NCBI RefSeq assembly: GCF_963675165.1
Contig: NC_087377.1
Span: 9,627,122 to 9,691,121 of the forward strand
Reading direction: 5' to 3'
Length of the DNA stretch: 64,000 nucleotides
Source: Halichondria panicea
Taxonomy: Eukaryota > Porifera > Demospongiae > Suberitida > Halichondriidae
Shown: piece by piece, positions 1 through 12,097 of the stretch
How positions within the stretch are numbered: position 1 is the first letter of the stretch
Layout of the letters: each line of letters starts with the position of its first letter
Made by a program: the position numbers and the translations under genes
The notes under the pieces: model-generated
What the model saw: only the letters and a program-made list of their open reading frames with translations
Database searches by the model: none
What the model was told of the DNA's origin: nothing

Positions 1-650
1 ACTTAAGCAGTGGCGTAGGAAGCACGGGTGCTCAGGGTGCTGGAGCACCCCCTTATCTCAAGCTACCTTACCTACTTGCTCCATGAACTTTCAGAGCAGC
101 TAGCTAGAAGTCCAGCTAGTAGCTAGCTATTAGTTACTAAGCTAGCTATACTAGCATAGTTATGTACACAGTACAAAGGTCAGCTAGATGAACCACATCG
201 TAGATATCTCTTATAAAGAGCAAGCACATTGCGAATCTGCAACAAGCAAGTCTCCTCTCATTTTTGACATTAATGGTAGCCATGAACAGCTACTAAAGAG
301 GGTAGCTAGACTATAGATCAAGTGTAATTGGATCCTAAAATAGACATGCTGTAGTTAAAACGTTCGTTTTCTTCACTGCGAAGATTAAAACGTTCCTCCG
401 AAGTACAATGACACATGCAATGCAATCTTTTTTATTGTATATTCATACCCACTTAACAGATTCTATAGATTTAAAGTATATAGCATAAAAATTTTGATAC
501 TGATAATTTTATACCAAATTTGCTCAGAATTAATCTCCGGGAATGTAGAGTGCCAAAATTTTCCTGGGGCAAGCCCCGGACCCCCAGATTTGTAAAGCAC
601 CCCCTTACAAAAACATCTTCCTACTCCTCTGTTAAGATCGCCTACTAACA
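1..650 (+). repeat. Partial 5' LTR, split by a MITE
   Basis: Bases 1-7 (ACTTAAG) and 632-650 (TTAAGATCGCC...CTAACA) match the end of the 3' LTR at 12,254-12,282, except for an 8-bp indel. The sequence between them (8-631) is an inserted element. Most of this LTR lies upstream of the window. Confidence 0.75.
8..631. mobile_element. Non-autonomous hAT-like (5-bp TSD) element in the 5' LTR
   Basis: The ends are CAGTGGCGTAGGAAG on the left and the complement of CAGAGGAGTAGGAAG on the right. They are flanked by a perfect 5-bp duplication, TTAAG (3-7 and 632-636), and removing the insert leaves the LTR sequence contiguous. The interior has no credible coding sequence. A second family member at 35,399-36,145 also has a 5-bp duplication. 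CAG-starting ends with 5-bp duplications fit the hAT5 group as I remember it; the superfamily assignment is inference. Confidence 0.75.
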
Positions 651-670
651 TGGTCCTTCGAACCGGATCC
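651..670 (+). promoter_or_regulatory. Candidate tRNA primer-binding site of the BEL/Pao element
   Basis: TGGTCCTTCGAACCGGATCC begins with TGG, the complement of a tRNA CCA end, and abuts the last base of the 5' LTR. The position is right for minus-strand priming. I cannot name the primer tRNA from sequence alone. Confidence 0.6.
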
Positions 671-847
671 TTCTAAAACTTAGGGAGGAAATCGATAGGC
701 GAAAAGAAAATTACTCAACGGATTAACTCTAATTGTACGAACAGAAGCAAGTTTACTCAACGGATTAACTCTAATTGTACGAATAGAAGCAAGTTTACTC
801 AATGGATAATCTCTAATAGTGCGGAATTCGCCGGAAGAAAGTACAGC

Positions 848-3341
848 ATGACTGATTCAGAAAACTTGGCAAGAAAACGGAGGATAAGAGGAGGTCACAG
901 AGGCTCTGCTACAAGGTCAATGAACACAGTTGAAGCTCTGCTGGCTGAAGAAGAACCTGACCCAGCCCGATTGGCACAACTCAAGTTGAGCCTTGAGGAA
1001 AAACTCAGCACCCTGACACGATTGGACTCGGAAATATTGGACCTCACTGAAAATGAACACTTAGAAGGCGAGATTCTGGAGTCTGACGAATTCAAGGACG
1101 GAGTGTATAGAGCAATTGTGCAACTTGACCGTGCAGCCACAAGTAGGGCTGCAGCTCCTATTATTGTTCCCACTACTGTTCCTGTTGTTCCCACTACTGT
1201 TCCTGCTGTTCCCACTACTGTTCCCACTACTGTTCCTGCTGTTCCTGCTGTTCCCACTATGGTTCCTGCTGTTTCTGCTGCTCCCACTACTACTGTTACT
1301 ACTGACCCACCAGTCAGTACAGCCCTGGCTACCGGGACATCAACTACCAGGACAGTGACGACAGGGACGACTCCAATCTCCACTCCAGCAGTCATTCCCA
1401 CGCTTGGAGTTCGTCTACCCAAGATCACGATGCAGCCATTCGACGGTGATGTCACGAACTGGACTTCATTTTGGGATTCATTTGACTCAGCAATACACCG
1501 AAATGCAGGTCTAAACGAAATCGACAAGTTTAACTACCTTCGTTCCCTACTGAAGGGGTCTGCACGAGACGCAAATATCTGGTTTGATGCTCACAGAAGC
1601 CAACTACACTGAGGCCATTTCGATTCTGAGACGCCGTTTTGGCAACAAGCAGCAGATTATATCCAAGCACATGGACATCCTCATGGGGACGGATGCTGTA
1701 ACGTCCCCCAATAATGTGAAGGCCCTACGTCACTTCCATGACATTGTTGAATCGAACATTAGAAGTTTGAAGGCATTAGGAGTGGCGGCAGAAACGTATG
1801 GAAGCCTACTTGCGTCTGTCCTGATGAATAAACTTCCTAATGATTTGCGCTTGATCATCGGGCGCAAGATTGGTGAATTAGACTGGCAGCTGGACACCAT
1901 CATGACCGAACTGCTACAAGAAGTTGAAGCCCGTGAACGAGCGAACCCATTGCGATGCCCCAGCCCGAAGAGGGGAAATGGAAAGACACCACCAACAGCT
2001 GCCACTCTGTTTTTGGGAGATAAGCCACACTGTTGTTACTGCAATGGTGACCATAGCCCTGGGAGATGCAGTCAAGTAGCCAAAACAGAAGAGCGTAAGC
2101 AAATACTAATGAAGACTGGCAGATGTTTTATGTGTCTGAGGAAGGGACATCTCATACGTCTCTGTCGTTCCAAACAGCGGTGCAATGTTTGTGGAGGAAA
2201 GCACCATTTCTCGATCTGCATATCATCTGGTCAGACGGAATCAGCGACGACTGGACTCAACCCAGCGTCCCCCCCCTTCCAACCCCCGACGACCACATCG
2301 ACACTGCTGGTAAATGCGAGGGGGCCAGTGTTGCTGCAAACGGCAATAATAAAACTGTTTAACCCTGAAGAACCCAAGAGATCAATTGAAGTCAGAGCTA
2401 TACTCGACACTGGTAGCCAACAATCTTATGCGACCAAGAAGGTAAAAGATGCTCTAGCCCTAAAATGCCTTGAGAAGAGAACGATGTCGGTCATGACCTT
2501 TGGAGCGAGTGCTCAGACCTATGACATTGTCAGGATTGGAATTTTGACAAGGTACGGCCAGGAGCAAGAGATGGAGTTTGTATGTGCCCCCTTGATTTGT
2601 CAACCGTTGACGGCGCAGCAGTCCATTGATCTCAGTATTGAGAAGTATCAACATTTGGCTGGTCTTGATCTTGCTGACTCCCATCGTGGGGAGAACGAAC
2701 CAATGGAAGTGGATCTCCTGATAGGTTCCGACTATTATTGGTGGTTTGCTACTGGCGAGACAAGGAGAGGTGAGGACGGCCCTGTAGCTGTGCATACAAG
2801 ACTTGGTTGGGTCCTCTCTGGATCACTGTCAATGGAAGAAGGGTGTTCAGCGGCTCTCACTACGCACGTTCTGAGGATTGATGCCAACCCGTCTACACAA
2901 GACCCCCTGAATGAAGTTCTGCACTCCTTTTGGGACTTAGAATCATTAGGCGTCGTTAACACGAAAGAAGACTCTGTTTTGGAGGAATTTACACGTTCGG
3001 TACAACTAAAGAACGGACGATATGAAGTAATGCTCCCATGGAAGGACTCACATCCTAGATTGCCAGACAACTATTTGTTGAGCAAGAAGCGGTTAGATGG
3101 TCTCTTCAAACGACTTAGACATGATCTGAAAGAATACGATTCAATCATCCAGAGTCAAAGAAGCAAAGGAGTCGTAGAGGAGGTGAATCTGCAAGAAGAG
3201 ACCGGCATTGACCAGGTACACTACTTGCCCCACCACGCGGTAGTGAGAAGAGACTACCAAAGTACGTGTAGTGTACGACGCTTCAGCCCGATCAACAGGG
3301 TGTTCGCTAAACGAATGCTTAAACAAGGGGCCCAAATTTGA
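848..3341 (+). pseudogene. BEL/Pao gag and aspartic protease region
   Basis: The first frame (848-1612) carries a charged N-terminus, a low-complexity Pro/Thr/Val-rich stretch (about residues 95-165) and the start of a DUF1759-like gag block (WTSFWDSF). The product changes frame at about 1,584-1,612 and continues to 3,341. This second part holds three cysteine clusters of zinc-knuckle type (CYCNGDHSPGRC, CFMCLRKGHLIRLC, CNVCGGKHHFSIC) and a retroviral-type protease motif (AILDTGSQ) in a DUF1758-like context. It ends at a stop at the start of the reverse transcriptase. The role would be particle formation, nucleic-acid binding and polyprotein cleavage; this copy is broken by the frame change. 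Confidence 0.85.
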
Positions 3342-5161
3342 CCAGAAGATTCTGGATATCCTCCTCCGATTTCGAACTCACAAGGTTGCCTTGACTGCTG
3401 ACATTGAAAAGGCATTTTTGATGGTATCTGTCCAAAAGTCAGATTGAGATGTGCAACGGTTCCTGTGGTTCGACGATGTGAATAAGGAGAATTGCAAGAT
3501 GATTTGTCTCAGATTTACTAGGGTGATGTTTGGAGTCTCTTGTAGTCCATTCTTGCTAAATGCTACCCTGCAACATCACCTCAGCAAATACGCCGCTTCA
3601 CACCCTGAGACGGTGAAGAAGCTAACCATATCCCTGTATGTCGATGACGTAGTCACTGGAGCAAAAGACACAGAAGAAGCGTACCAGCTCTACCTCGAGT
3701 CCAAGAGTGTTCTTAAGGAAGGAGGTTTCAACCTCCGCAAGTTTATGACCAACGATGACTTGTTGCAACAAAAAATCAAAGAAAGGGAAGAGCACTCTTG
3801 TGAGCGTCAGTCGTCAGTAAGCCCATCTGATGAAACGTATACCAAGGCTACACTAGCCCCAGCCCAACCACTATTCTCTGGTGAACAAAAGATTCTTGGT
3901 GTCTGCTGGAATGTAAACGAAGATCAGCTGCGTTTCGGATTTGCCAACATAGCCCAAAATGCTCGTCAAGTGGAACCCACCAAACGAAACATAGTGAGCG
4001 TTGTGGGGCGTTTCTATGATCCATTAGGATTTCTTTCCCCCATTGTTATCCGCTTCAAGATGCTATTTCAAGAACTCTGCGAAGAGGGACTGAACTGGGA
4101 CGAACCGCTTACACCAGCTTTGAATGCCAAATGGACGGAGCTAATTTACGAGCTGGAGCACTGCCCAGTGATGTTTCTGCCTAGATGCATTTGGAAGGAG
4201 CCTCCGACCGAAGAAGTTGAGTGCTCATTGTATGGGTTTTGTGACGCCTCAAAACATTCCTATGCAGCTGTGATTCACCTGGTACTTGAGAGTCCAGAAA
4301 AACGAATGGTGAGGTTCATAATATCGAAAACTCGAGTGTCCCCACTGAAGCCTCAGACGATACCACCCCGTCTCGAGTTACTATCCGCATTGTTACTAGC
4401 CAGACTATTGAAGAGTGTCACCACGAGTCTGGAGTCGGAAATACAGCTGAATGACCCTACGTGTTATACAGGTATCCCTGTGTTGGATTCGAGGTGTTGA
4501 CCGTGTTTGGAAGCAGTTTGTCCAACATCGCGTCTTGGAGATTAGGGAACTTCTTCCCAGTGCCCGTTGGCATCACTGCCCGGGTGAGGACAACCCAGCT
4601 GACTTACCCTCCAGGGGTGTTAAACCAACTGACCTCGCCAGGAGTGAATTGTGGCTACATGGCCCCATGTGGATAGGAACCATAATTGACGAACTACCTG
4701 AAGTTGAACTTCCTGCCGAGTGCTCGGTCGAACTGAGAGAAAAGGACAAGCCGACTGTGTTGAGAGTGACAGCTACCAAGGAGCACCCAGATGTTGGAGA
4801 GTTGATTGACTGTCAGCGATATGGAACGATCCAAAGGCTTTTGAACGTCACTGACCGAGTACTGGAGTATATCCACAGACTCAGGATGAAAACAAGTCAT
4901 GCTGTTACGAGTGAAACCACATCCGACAGATCTAAAGAAGCGGAAATACTGTGGATTCGGTCTGCTCAATTACAACTTACACAAGACTCTCAATTTGAGA
5001 AGTTGAAGGGACAATTTGGTCTCTTTTTAGACGAGAATAGTGTCTGGAGGTGTGGTGGGCGTCTATCCAAGGCAACAATCCCGTATGGTACAAGACACCC
5101 GATACTGTTGCCCAGACAGCACCATCTAACGACCTTAGTTGTGAGACGTGCACACCTTTGA
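3342..5161 (+). pseudogene. BEL/Pao reverse transcriptase and RNase H region, broken
   Basis: The sequence from 3,342 is still RT-like ([13 protein letters not shown]), but a TGA at 3,445-3,447 interrupts it. The next open block, 3,448-4,500, contains the RT catalytic signature YVDD (LYVDDVVTG), the RPLGFLSP-like hinge region and an RNase H-like segment (YGFCDASKHSYAAVI). The frame shifts at about 4,451-4,500 and the polyprotein continues to a TGA at 5,159-5,161. The element is therefore non-functional for reverse transcription. The family assignment is firm from motif order. Confidence 0.85.
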
Positions 5162-5636
5162 GTATTCCACAACGGTGTTAAGGAGACCCTCGTTGAAGTG
5201 AGGTCAAAGTTCTGGATTGTGAAGGGTCGAGCACTTGTGAAGAAGCTCATACACCGCTGTATCGTTTGCAGAAGACTTGAAGGAAAACCGCTAATTGGAC
5301 CATCTCCACCTCCACTGCCTGATTTCCGAGTGGACCAGGAGCCCCCCTTTACTTTCACAGGGGTTGATTTTGCAGGACCACTCCATATTAAGACTGGGAA
5401 TGCCGTCCTCGAGAGCAAGGTATGGATATGTCTCTACACTTGTTGTGTAACTAGAGCGGTACATCTCGAGGTAGTATCAGATCTAACGACTGCAGCCTTC
5501 CTACGAAGTTTGAAGCGTTTTGCAGCTCGCAGGGGACTGCCTAGAAGATTTGTATCGGACAACGGAAAAACCTTTAAGGCTGCAGCAAAAACACTCAAGG
5601 CAACACGAGGATGTGCAATGCTACTTGGCAGGTATG
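5162..5636 (+). pseudogene. BEL/Pao integrase, N-terminal part
   Basis: Directly after the stop at 5,159 the same frame continues with an HHCC-type zinc-binding segment (HNG..., then CIVCRRLEGKP) and the start of the DDE core (FTGVDFAGPL, RFVSDNGKTF). A frame wobble lies near 5,600. The coding sequence is then cut by the foldback insertion at 5,636/5,637; the 9-bp target duplication is the last integrase sequence on this side. Confidence 0.85.
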
Positions 5637-5780
5637 CATCCATGTCCAGTAATGCCATCAACATATATGGGTCAAGTGTATGCATCTATAGCTATCCCCT
5701 TATGTCGCATACCCATGGGTAACCTATAGCTACCACCATAATTATGCCTATGGATGGGTCACCCAAGTAATGCTGTGTAG

Positions 5781-6835
5781 CTAGCACCATAGTATACGTG
5801 GCATACCCGTGGGTCACCCAATGGTGTACGGCGCGCATAGCCTTCTCCCAGAGTACCTATAGCACCGTAGTATACGTGGCATACCCGTGGGTCACCCAAT
5901 GGTGTACGGCGCACATAGCCCTCTCCCAGAGTACCTATAGCACCGTAGTATACGTGGCATACCCGTGGGTCACCCAATGGTGTACAGCGCGCATAGCCCT
6001 CTCCCAGAGTACCTATAGCACCGTAGTATACGTGGCATACCCGTGGGTCACCCAATGGTGTACAGCGCGCATAGCCCTCTCCCAGTGTGCCTATAGCACC
6101 GTAGTATACGTGGCATACCCGTGGGTCATCCAATGGTGTACAGCGCACGTAGCCCCTCTCCCAGAGTGCCTATAGCACCGTAGTATACGTGGCATACCCG
6201 TGGGTCACCCAATTGTGTACAGCGCACATAGCCTTCTCCCAGAGTACCTATAGCACCGTAGTATACGTGGGATACCCATGGGTCACTCAATGATGTACAG
6301 CGCGCATAGCCCTCTCCCAGAGTACCTATAGCACCGTAGTATACGTGGCATACCCGTGGGTCACCCAATGGTGTACAGCGCGCATAGCCCTCTCCCAGAG
6401 TACCTATAGCACCGTAATATACGTGGCATACCCATGGGTCACCCAATGGTGTATGGCGCGCATACACCCTCTCCCAGAGTACCTATAGCATCATAGTATA
6501 TATGGCATACCCATGGGTCACCCAATGGTGTACGACCCTCTCCCAGAGTACCTATAGCACCATAGTATACCTGGCATACCCATGGGTCACCCAATGGTGT
6601 ACGGCGCACATAGCCCCTCTCCCAGAGTACCTATAGCACCGTAGTATACGTGGCATACCCATGGGTCACCCAATGGTGTACGGCGCACATAGCCCCTCTC
6701 CCAGAGTACCTATAGCACCGTAGTATACGTGGCATACCCATGGGTCACCCAATGGTGTACGGCGCATACACCCTCTCTCAGAGTACCTGTAGCACCATAG
6801 TATATGTGGCATACCCGTGGGTTACCCAGGGCACC
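5781..6835 (+). repeat. Left array of the 78-bp foldback repeat
   Basis: About 13 copies of a unit containing GGCATACCCGTGGGTCACCC, TCTCCCAGAGTACCTATAGC and GTAGTATACGTGG. The first units recur at 5,802, 5,880 and 5,958, a period of 78 bp; later units vary by a few bases. Because 78 is a multiple of three, frames on both strands stay open and yield 26-residue repeated peptides, which I treat as a by-product. Confidence 0.95.
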
Positions 6836-9529
6836 TGCACCGAGTACCTACAGCACTATTGTTTTTAAGTTATAGTTAGTACATGAGCATGAGGTATCTA
6901 TGTGTTATATAGTGTCCCAAATACCGAGGGCTTGCCCGAGGGATGATATTTTAGGGACACTATAACCATAGATATCGAATGCACATGTACTAACTGATTT
7001 AGATCCCACTTTTCATTGGCTATGTACTATCCCTGCCTCAAGCAAGAAGTGTATCTCTAAAAGCAGTAAGCCTTAGCAACAGCTTTATTTTTAAAATGTC
7101 CTGTTCTAAAAGGATGATTTCTGCTTCTCTACTAAAAAACCTTTGCATTGGCCCTGAATGCGCTGTTTCGGACAAGCTAGAGGATAACTATGAAGTTCTG
7201 CACGGCTAGCTAGCTAGCAAGGAACAGCTTGCTACACTTTCCCAAAAAGAAACAAGAGTCTACTGAATGGGTATGCAGTAAACAATTTTGAAATTTGAAA
7301 ATATGACTGCAGGATAGGAACAGGAGGACAAAGTTGACAAATGCCTAGAAGACCTGCTTGTTACAATGGACATAAAATCATTGGCTTTCAGTGTTCCTCG
7401 TAGAGATAAGAAAACTTACTTGTGAACCCTACCATCAACAAGTGCAACTGGTTTAGTGAAAAAACGCTACATGTATATAGAAACTGGTAGTGAAAAAACT
7501 GAACAGCCTTAGTAGCTACAGCTAATAAATTATCATCATACAACTTCATTTATCATTTCTGTACCGTAAAAAAAATAAACTTGTACATAGTTTATACCCT
7601 CAAGCTTATAATTCCCTGGGAAACTATGAGATTATGGCTCATAATTCCCTGCTAAATACACACAAGTACAAGTGGGATCTAATAACAGCGAAAAACAGTA
7701 TTCATAATTTGATTCATATAATCATAAATAATTATTAAGATGATTTGAAAGAATAATGATAATTATGGCCTCATGGAATAACACGTTCCCAGGATCTCCT
7801 TTTTTCTATTCTTTGGTCACAATTGTTCAATAAGATAAGATACGGTATTAGAATAGAGGGAAAGTTAAGAAAAAGGAGAGCCTGGTATGCGAAGTCGTGT
7901 GACGGTAGAAGGATGGTAGAAGGGTGAAATTGAGCATGGGCAGGTAGAGGTTGAGATATTGGACTGCCCCCACACCTCGATCTCTATACTATAATTATGA
8001 CAAATAAACTGTGTGGACATGATGACCATAAACTTGGAATTGGCAAACAGTTTAATGTGTTTTATTTACTGATTCAGTCCGTATCCTAGGTGATTTCCAG
8101 TGAATATGAGCCATATTTTACTTCCCCCAGGGAAGTATGGAATATGGCTCATATTTTTACTTCCTACAAGCACTATTCAACTTTTGAATCATCTTGACTA
8201 TATTATTTGTACACAGTAAAATAGCAATACGATATACAGCACGCAAAAAGTTTTGTAGACTATGTTTTGTGCTATTGTCATATTGACCTGAGCTAGCTAG
8301 CAGTCTAAGCTACTTATTACATGTTCATGAGGCTTGAAATACTGCAGTTCAATCCTTGCTCTGTGTTTCTAGTCAAGGCTGTGGCTCAGAGGTAGAGCTA
8401 GAGGAGTACAGTGCAGTAGACTCTTGTGCAATGCAAATGGAAAACGGCAGCTGCTGACTGATATTGGTGGGCGGGTCTGGTCAAAGTTTATGGCTTCCAG
8501 TAGACTTGGAGAAGTAGCGCCTATAGCTAGCTAGCTCTCATACTTGACAGCTGTAACTGTTCTAACTGCATATTCTGAGGCACAAGTGGCTGTGAGAGCA
8601 AGTTTGACTGTCTCCATTGATGTTCAAATGACTGTTTTGCTGTTTTTGCAGTAAATAAATCAGTTGTTGACTGGTTGCCTAGTAATTATGGTTTATAACC
8701 ATCCTCAGCCTCGGGCTACGCCCTCGGCATTGGTTGGTTATAAGCCATAATTACTAGTCAACCAGTCAATAACTATAACATACAAGCTTGCTAGCTATAC
8801 CTAGTTATACCAATACTAGTATACTAGATCTACGTAGCTAGATTCTACTTAGCTACTAAGCTACTTGCTATCAGAGCTGGGCATGCTGGTTCTGCACTGA
8901 GCTTGGTCTCTCGGTCTGCTGCTGGCCTGGTAGATTTTCTAGTGTCTTAATTAATGCGAGGGAGAATACTCTACGTCACGATTGTGGGCTACATATCGCC
9001 CACGTTCATAAAAATGTATGTGGATCACGCGACTTCGCATACCAGGATTTACTTTTTCTTTCACGTCCTTCTTTAGTGCCTCCCATCATTTATATTGAGA
9101 ACAGACAAGAACAAGAAAAAGAAAAGCCTGGGGACGAGGCTAATAACAAATGATACTTAATGTCAGAGAGTAAAGATATTGATTAAACAGTGTGATATTT
9201 CACTTTCTTCCTATCGAGGGCACATGGACAAGTGGTGCCATGAAAACTGTAATCCTTATGATTTTGGTACTCAACGGTACGTGTATGCAACTTTGTATGT
9301 AAATTGAATCAGTGTGAACACTTCATTGTAGGTCGATACAGAAGTATGCGAAAAAGTATTTTCGTGGATGTCCAGATATGTCAACATAATTATGAATAGA
9401 CACTGACCACAGACACCATTTCTACTTCATTTGTCTGATTCACGTAATCGTACGCATGTACTATTAATAATATCTCCACCCACCTCATTAATATACTCAC
9501 ACGTGATACAAATGTGTTATCACAAACTG
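6836..9529. other. Central region of the foldback element
   Basis: No long ORF. It holds smaller inverted repeats. A pair around 7,877-7,905 and 9,022-9,050 shares CCTGGTATGCGAAGTCG. A hairpin of about 100 bp lies at 8,666-8,770, with arms containing TTGACTGGTTG and its complement. Another hairpin at 8,095-8,160 repeats ATGAGCCATATTTTACTTCC-like sequence. A MITE-like end at about 6,870-7,010 resembles 56,230-56,320 (ATGCACATG...GATCCCACTTT). These look like nested old insertions. Confidence 0.6.
9240..9278 (+). other. Possible captured signal-peptide exon inside the foldback element
   Basis: ATG at 9,240 opens 13 codons, MKTVILMILVLNG, followed at once by the donor-like sequence GTACGT. The hydrophobic start directly before a donor resembles the first exon of a secreted or membrane protein, such as the exons at 42,820-42,871 and 51,555-51,623. 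It could be chance in AT-rich DNA. No partner exon was found nearby. Confidence 0.25.
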
Positions 9530-11005
9530 TATACTACGGTGCTATAGGTACTCTGCCGTACACCATTGGGTGACCCACGGGTATGCCACGTATACTACGG
9601 TGCTATAGGTACTCTGGGAGAGGGGCTATGTGCGCCGTACACCATTGGGTGACCCACGGGTATGCCACGTATACTACGGTGCTATAGGTACTCTGGGAGA
9701 GGGGCTATGTGCGCCGTACACCATTGGGTGATCCACGGGTATGCCACGTATACTACGGTGCTATAGGTACTCTGGGAGAGGGGCTATGTGCGCCGTACAC
9801 CATTGGGTGACCCACGGGTATGCCACGTATACTACGGTGCTATAGGTACTCTGGGAGAGGGGCTATGTTCGCCGTACACCATTGGGTGACCCACGGGTAT
9901 GCCACGTATACTACGGTGCTATTGGTACTCTGGGAGAGGGGCTATGTGCGCCGTACACCATTGGGTGACCCACGGGTATGCCACGTATACTACGGTGCTA
10001 TAGGTACTCTGGGAGAGGGGCTATGCGCGCGCCGTACACCATTGGGTGACCCATGGGTATGCCACGTATACTACGGTGCTATAGGTACTCTGGGAGAGGG
10101 CTGTGCGCGCGCCGTACACCATTGGGTCACACACGGGTATGCCACGTATACTACGGTGCTCTAGGTACTCTGGGAGAGGGGCTATGTGCACCGTACACCA
10201 TCGGGTGACCCACGGGTATGCCACGTATACTATGGTGCTATAGGTACTCTGGGAGAGGGCTATGCGCGTGCCGTACATCATTGGGTGACCCATGGGTATG
10301 CCACGTATACTATGGTGCTATAGGTACTCTGGGAGAGGGGCTATGTGCGCGCCGTACACCATTGGGTGACCCACGGGTATGCCACGTATACTATGGTGCT
10401 ATAGGTACTCTGGGAGAGGGGCTATGCGCGCGCCGTACACCATTGGGTGACCCATGGGTATGCCACGTATACTACGGTGCTATAGGTACTCTGGGAGAGG
10501 GCTGTGCGCGCGCCGTACACCATTGGGTCACACACGGGTATGCCACGTATACTACGGTGCTATAGGTACTCTGGGAGAGGGGCTATGCGCGCACCGTAGA
10601 CCATTGGGTGACCCATGGGTATGCCACGTATACTACGGTGCTATAGGTACTCTGGGAGAGGGCTATGCGCGCGCCGTACACCATTGGGTGACCCATGGGT
10701 ATGCCACGTATACTATGGTGCTATAGGTACTTTGGGAGAGGGGCTATGTGCGCGCCGTACACCATTGGGTGACCCATGGGTATGCCACGTATACTATGGT
10801 GCTATAGGTACTCTGGGAGAGGGCTATGCGCGCGCCGTACACCATTGGGTGACCCATGGGTATGCCACGTATACTATGGTGCTATAGGTACTCTGGGAGA
10901 GGGGCTATGCGCGCGCCGTACACCATTGGGTGACCCATGGGTATGCCACGTATACTATGGTGCTATAGGTACTCTGGGAGAGGGCTATGCGCGCCGTACA
11001 CCATT
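9530..11005 (-). repeat. Right array of the 78-bp foldback repeat, inverted
   Basis: About 18-19 units, the reverse complement of the left array, with GCCACGTATACTACGGTGC, TATAGGTACTCTGGGAGAGG and CACCATTGGGTGACCC recurring. Units of 78-81 bp alternate depending on a GGGG/GGG and GCGCGC length change. The last units share private variants (CCATGGG and ACTATGG), so the array has been homogenised locally. Confidence 0.95.
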
Positions 11006-11220
11006 GCATGGGTGACCCATAGGTATTCCAAGATAGACCCATATACTCTGATGGCATCAGTCTGGGTAGGTTGTATGCATAGTACACCATTGGGTGATCC
11101 ATAGATGCATACATTTGACCCATATTACACGCATATACAGTATGTATTGCTTAGCATATATGGGTAAACAAGATAGACCTATATACTCTGATGGCATCAT
11201 TGGACCACCCTGCAGGTATG

Positions 11221-12018
11221 GGGATTAAGTGGACCTTCAATCTACCGAGAGCTCCATGGTGGGGCGGTGTATTTGAACGAATGATACGGATGACCAAGCG
11301 CTGTCTGAAGAAGATTGTTGGAAGAGCCAGACTCACTCTGGATGAGCTTATCACCTTGATTACTGAAGTAGAGGGAGTCATAAATTCTCGACCCCTTTCA
11401 TACGTTTCATGTGACGACATTGAGGAACCTTTAACACCTGCTCACTTGCTCTGTGGTAGAAGACTTCTCAATCTTCCGGATTCATTATGCTACACCGATC
11501 CCGAGGAAGAATATGGTCTCAGTCGAGAACATTTGGCCCGAAGATTGGTACATCTCAACAAACTCCTAAGCGACTTCTGGACTAGATGGCAAACAGAGTA
11601 CCTAATGGAGCTGAGAGACAGCCATAGGTATGTAGGAAAAACCTCGGACAAGAGTTCAGTAAGCGTAGGAGATGTTGTGCTAGTGTACGATACCACACCA
11701 AGAGGATTTTGGAAACTTGCCAAGGTCACAAATTTGGTGTCAGGGCAGGATGGGAAGGTGCGTGGTGCCGTCCTGAAAGTAGCCTCGCCAGGTAAAAAAG
11801 CTCTCACATTGGAGCGACCACTTCAACGTCTATACCCACTTGAGCTGCCATCAGCACCTGAACAAGTCGAAGTCGAGCAACCAGAACGAATTATTGAAGC
11901 CGAGGAATCTGAGCACGAAGTTGAAACTGCTAGTCGGCCTCCTGTGAGATCTGCAGCAAAAAGAGCTCGAGACACTGTTAAGGCCATTAGTATTCACGAG
12001 GCTGACAATGAGAACTGA
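11221..12018 (+). pseudogene. BEL/Pao integrase C-terminal part and DUF5641-like tail
   Basis: Coding resumes after the right 9-bp duplication with the end of the DDE core (APWWGGVFERMIR, then EVEGVINSRPLSYV). It continues into a DUF5641-like module (VGDVVLVYDTTPRGFWKLAK, GAVLKV) and an acidic, low-complexity tail ending in TGA at 12,016-12,018. This piece is the best-preserved part of pol, with no break over about 265 codons. Confidence 0.85.
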
Positions 12019-12097
12019 ACTATGTGGAACTATGTATTCGTAAATTGTTTTTTTTTTGTGAACCTCTTGTTGATCATTCCTGATCAACTCGGGGGAG

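Larger units (their letters stand above)
5637..11211. mobile_element. 5.6-kb foldback (Mutator-like) element with satellite arms
   Basis: The insert is flanked by a perfect 9-bp duplication GCAGGTATG (5,628-5,636 and 11,212-11,220), and integrase coding resumes exactly after the right copy. The short outer ends are imperfect inverted repeats (GTCCAGTAATGCCATCA on the left, against GTCCAATGATGCCATCA read from the right). Inside them are two inverted arrays of a 78-bp repeat and a unique centre of about 2.7 kb. Long, internally repetitive inverted arms plus a 9-bp duplication are the features of foldback elements mobilised by Mutator (MuDR) transposases. No transposase is visible inside, so it is probably non-autonomous. 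Confidence 0.85.

Noticed and set aside
895-1527. Minus-strand 210-codon ORF rich in Val/Thr/Gly
   Set aside because: Antisense shadow of the BEL/Pao gag low-complexity region.
5759-6467. Repeated 26-residue ORFs on both strands of the satellite arrays (also 9,820-11,015)
   Set aside because: They arise because the unit is 78 bp; they begin and end arbitrarily and show no domain.
5781-11005. CRISPR-like repeated array
   Set aside because: The repeats are contiguous without unique spacers, the genome is eukaryotic, and transposon ends with a target duplication explain the structure.
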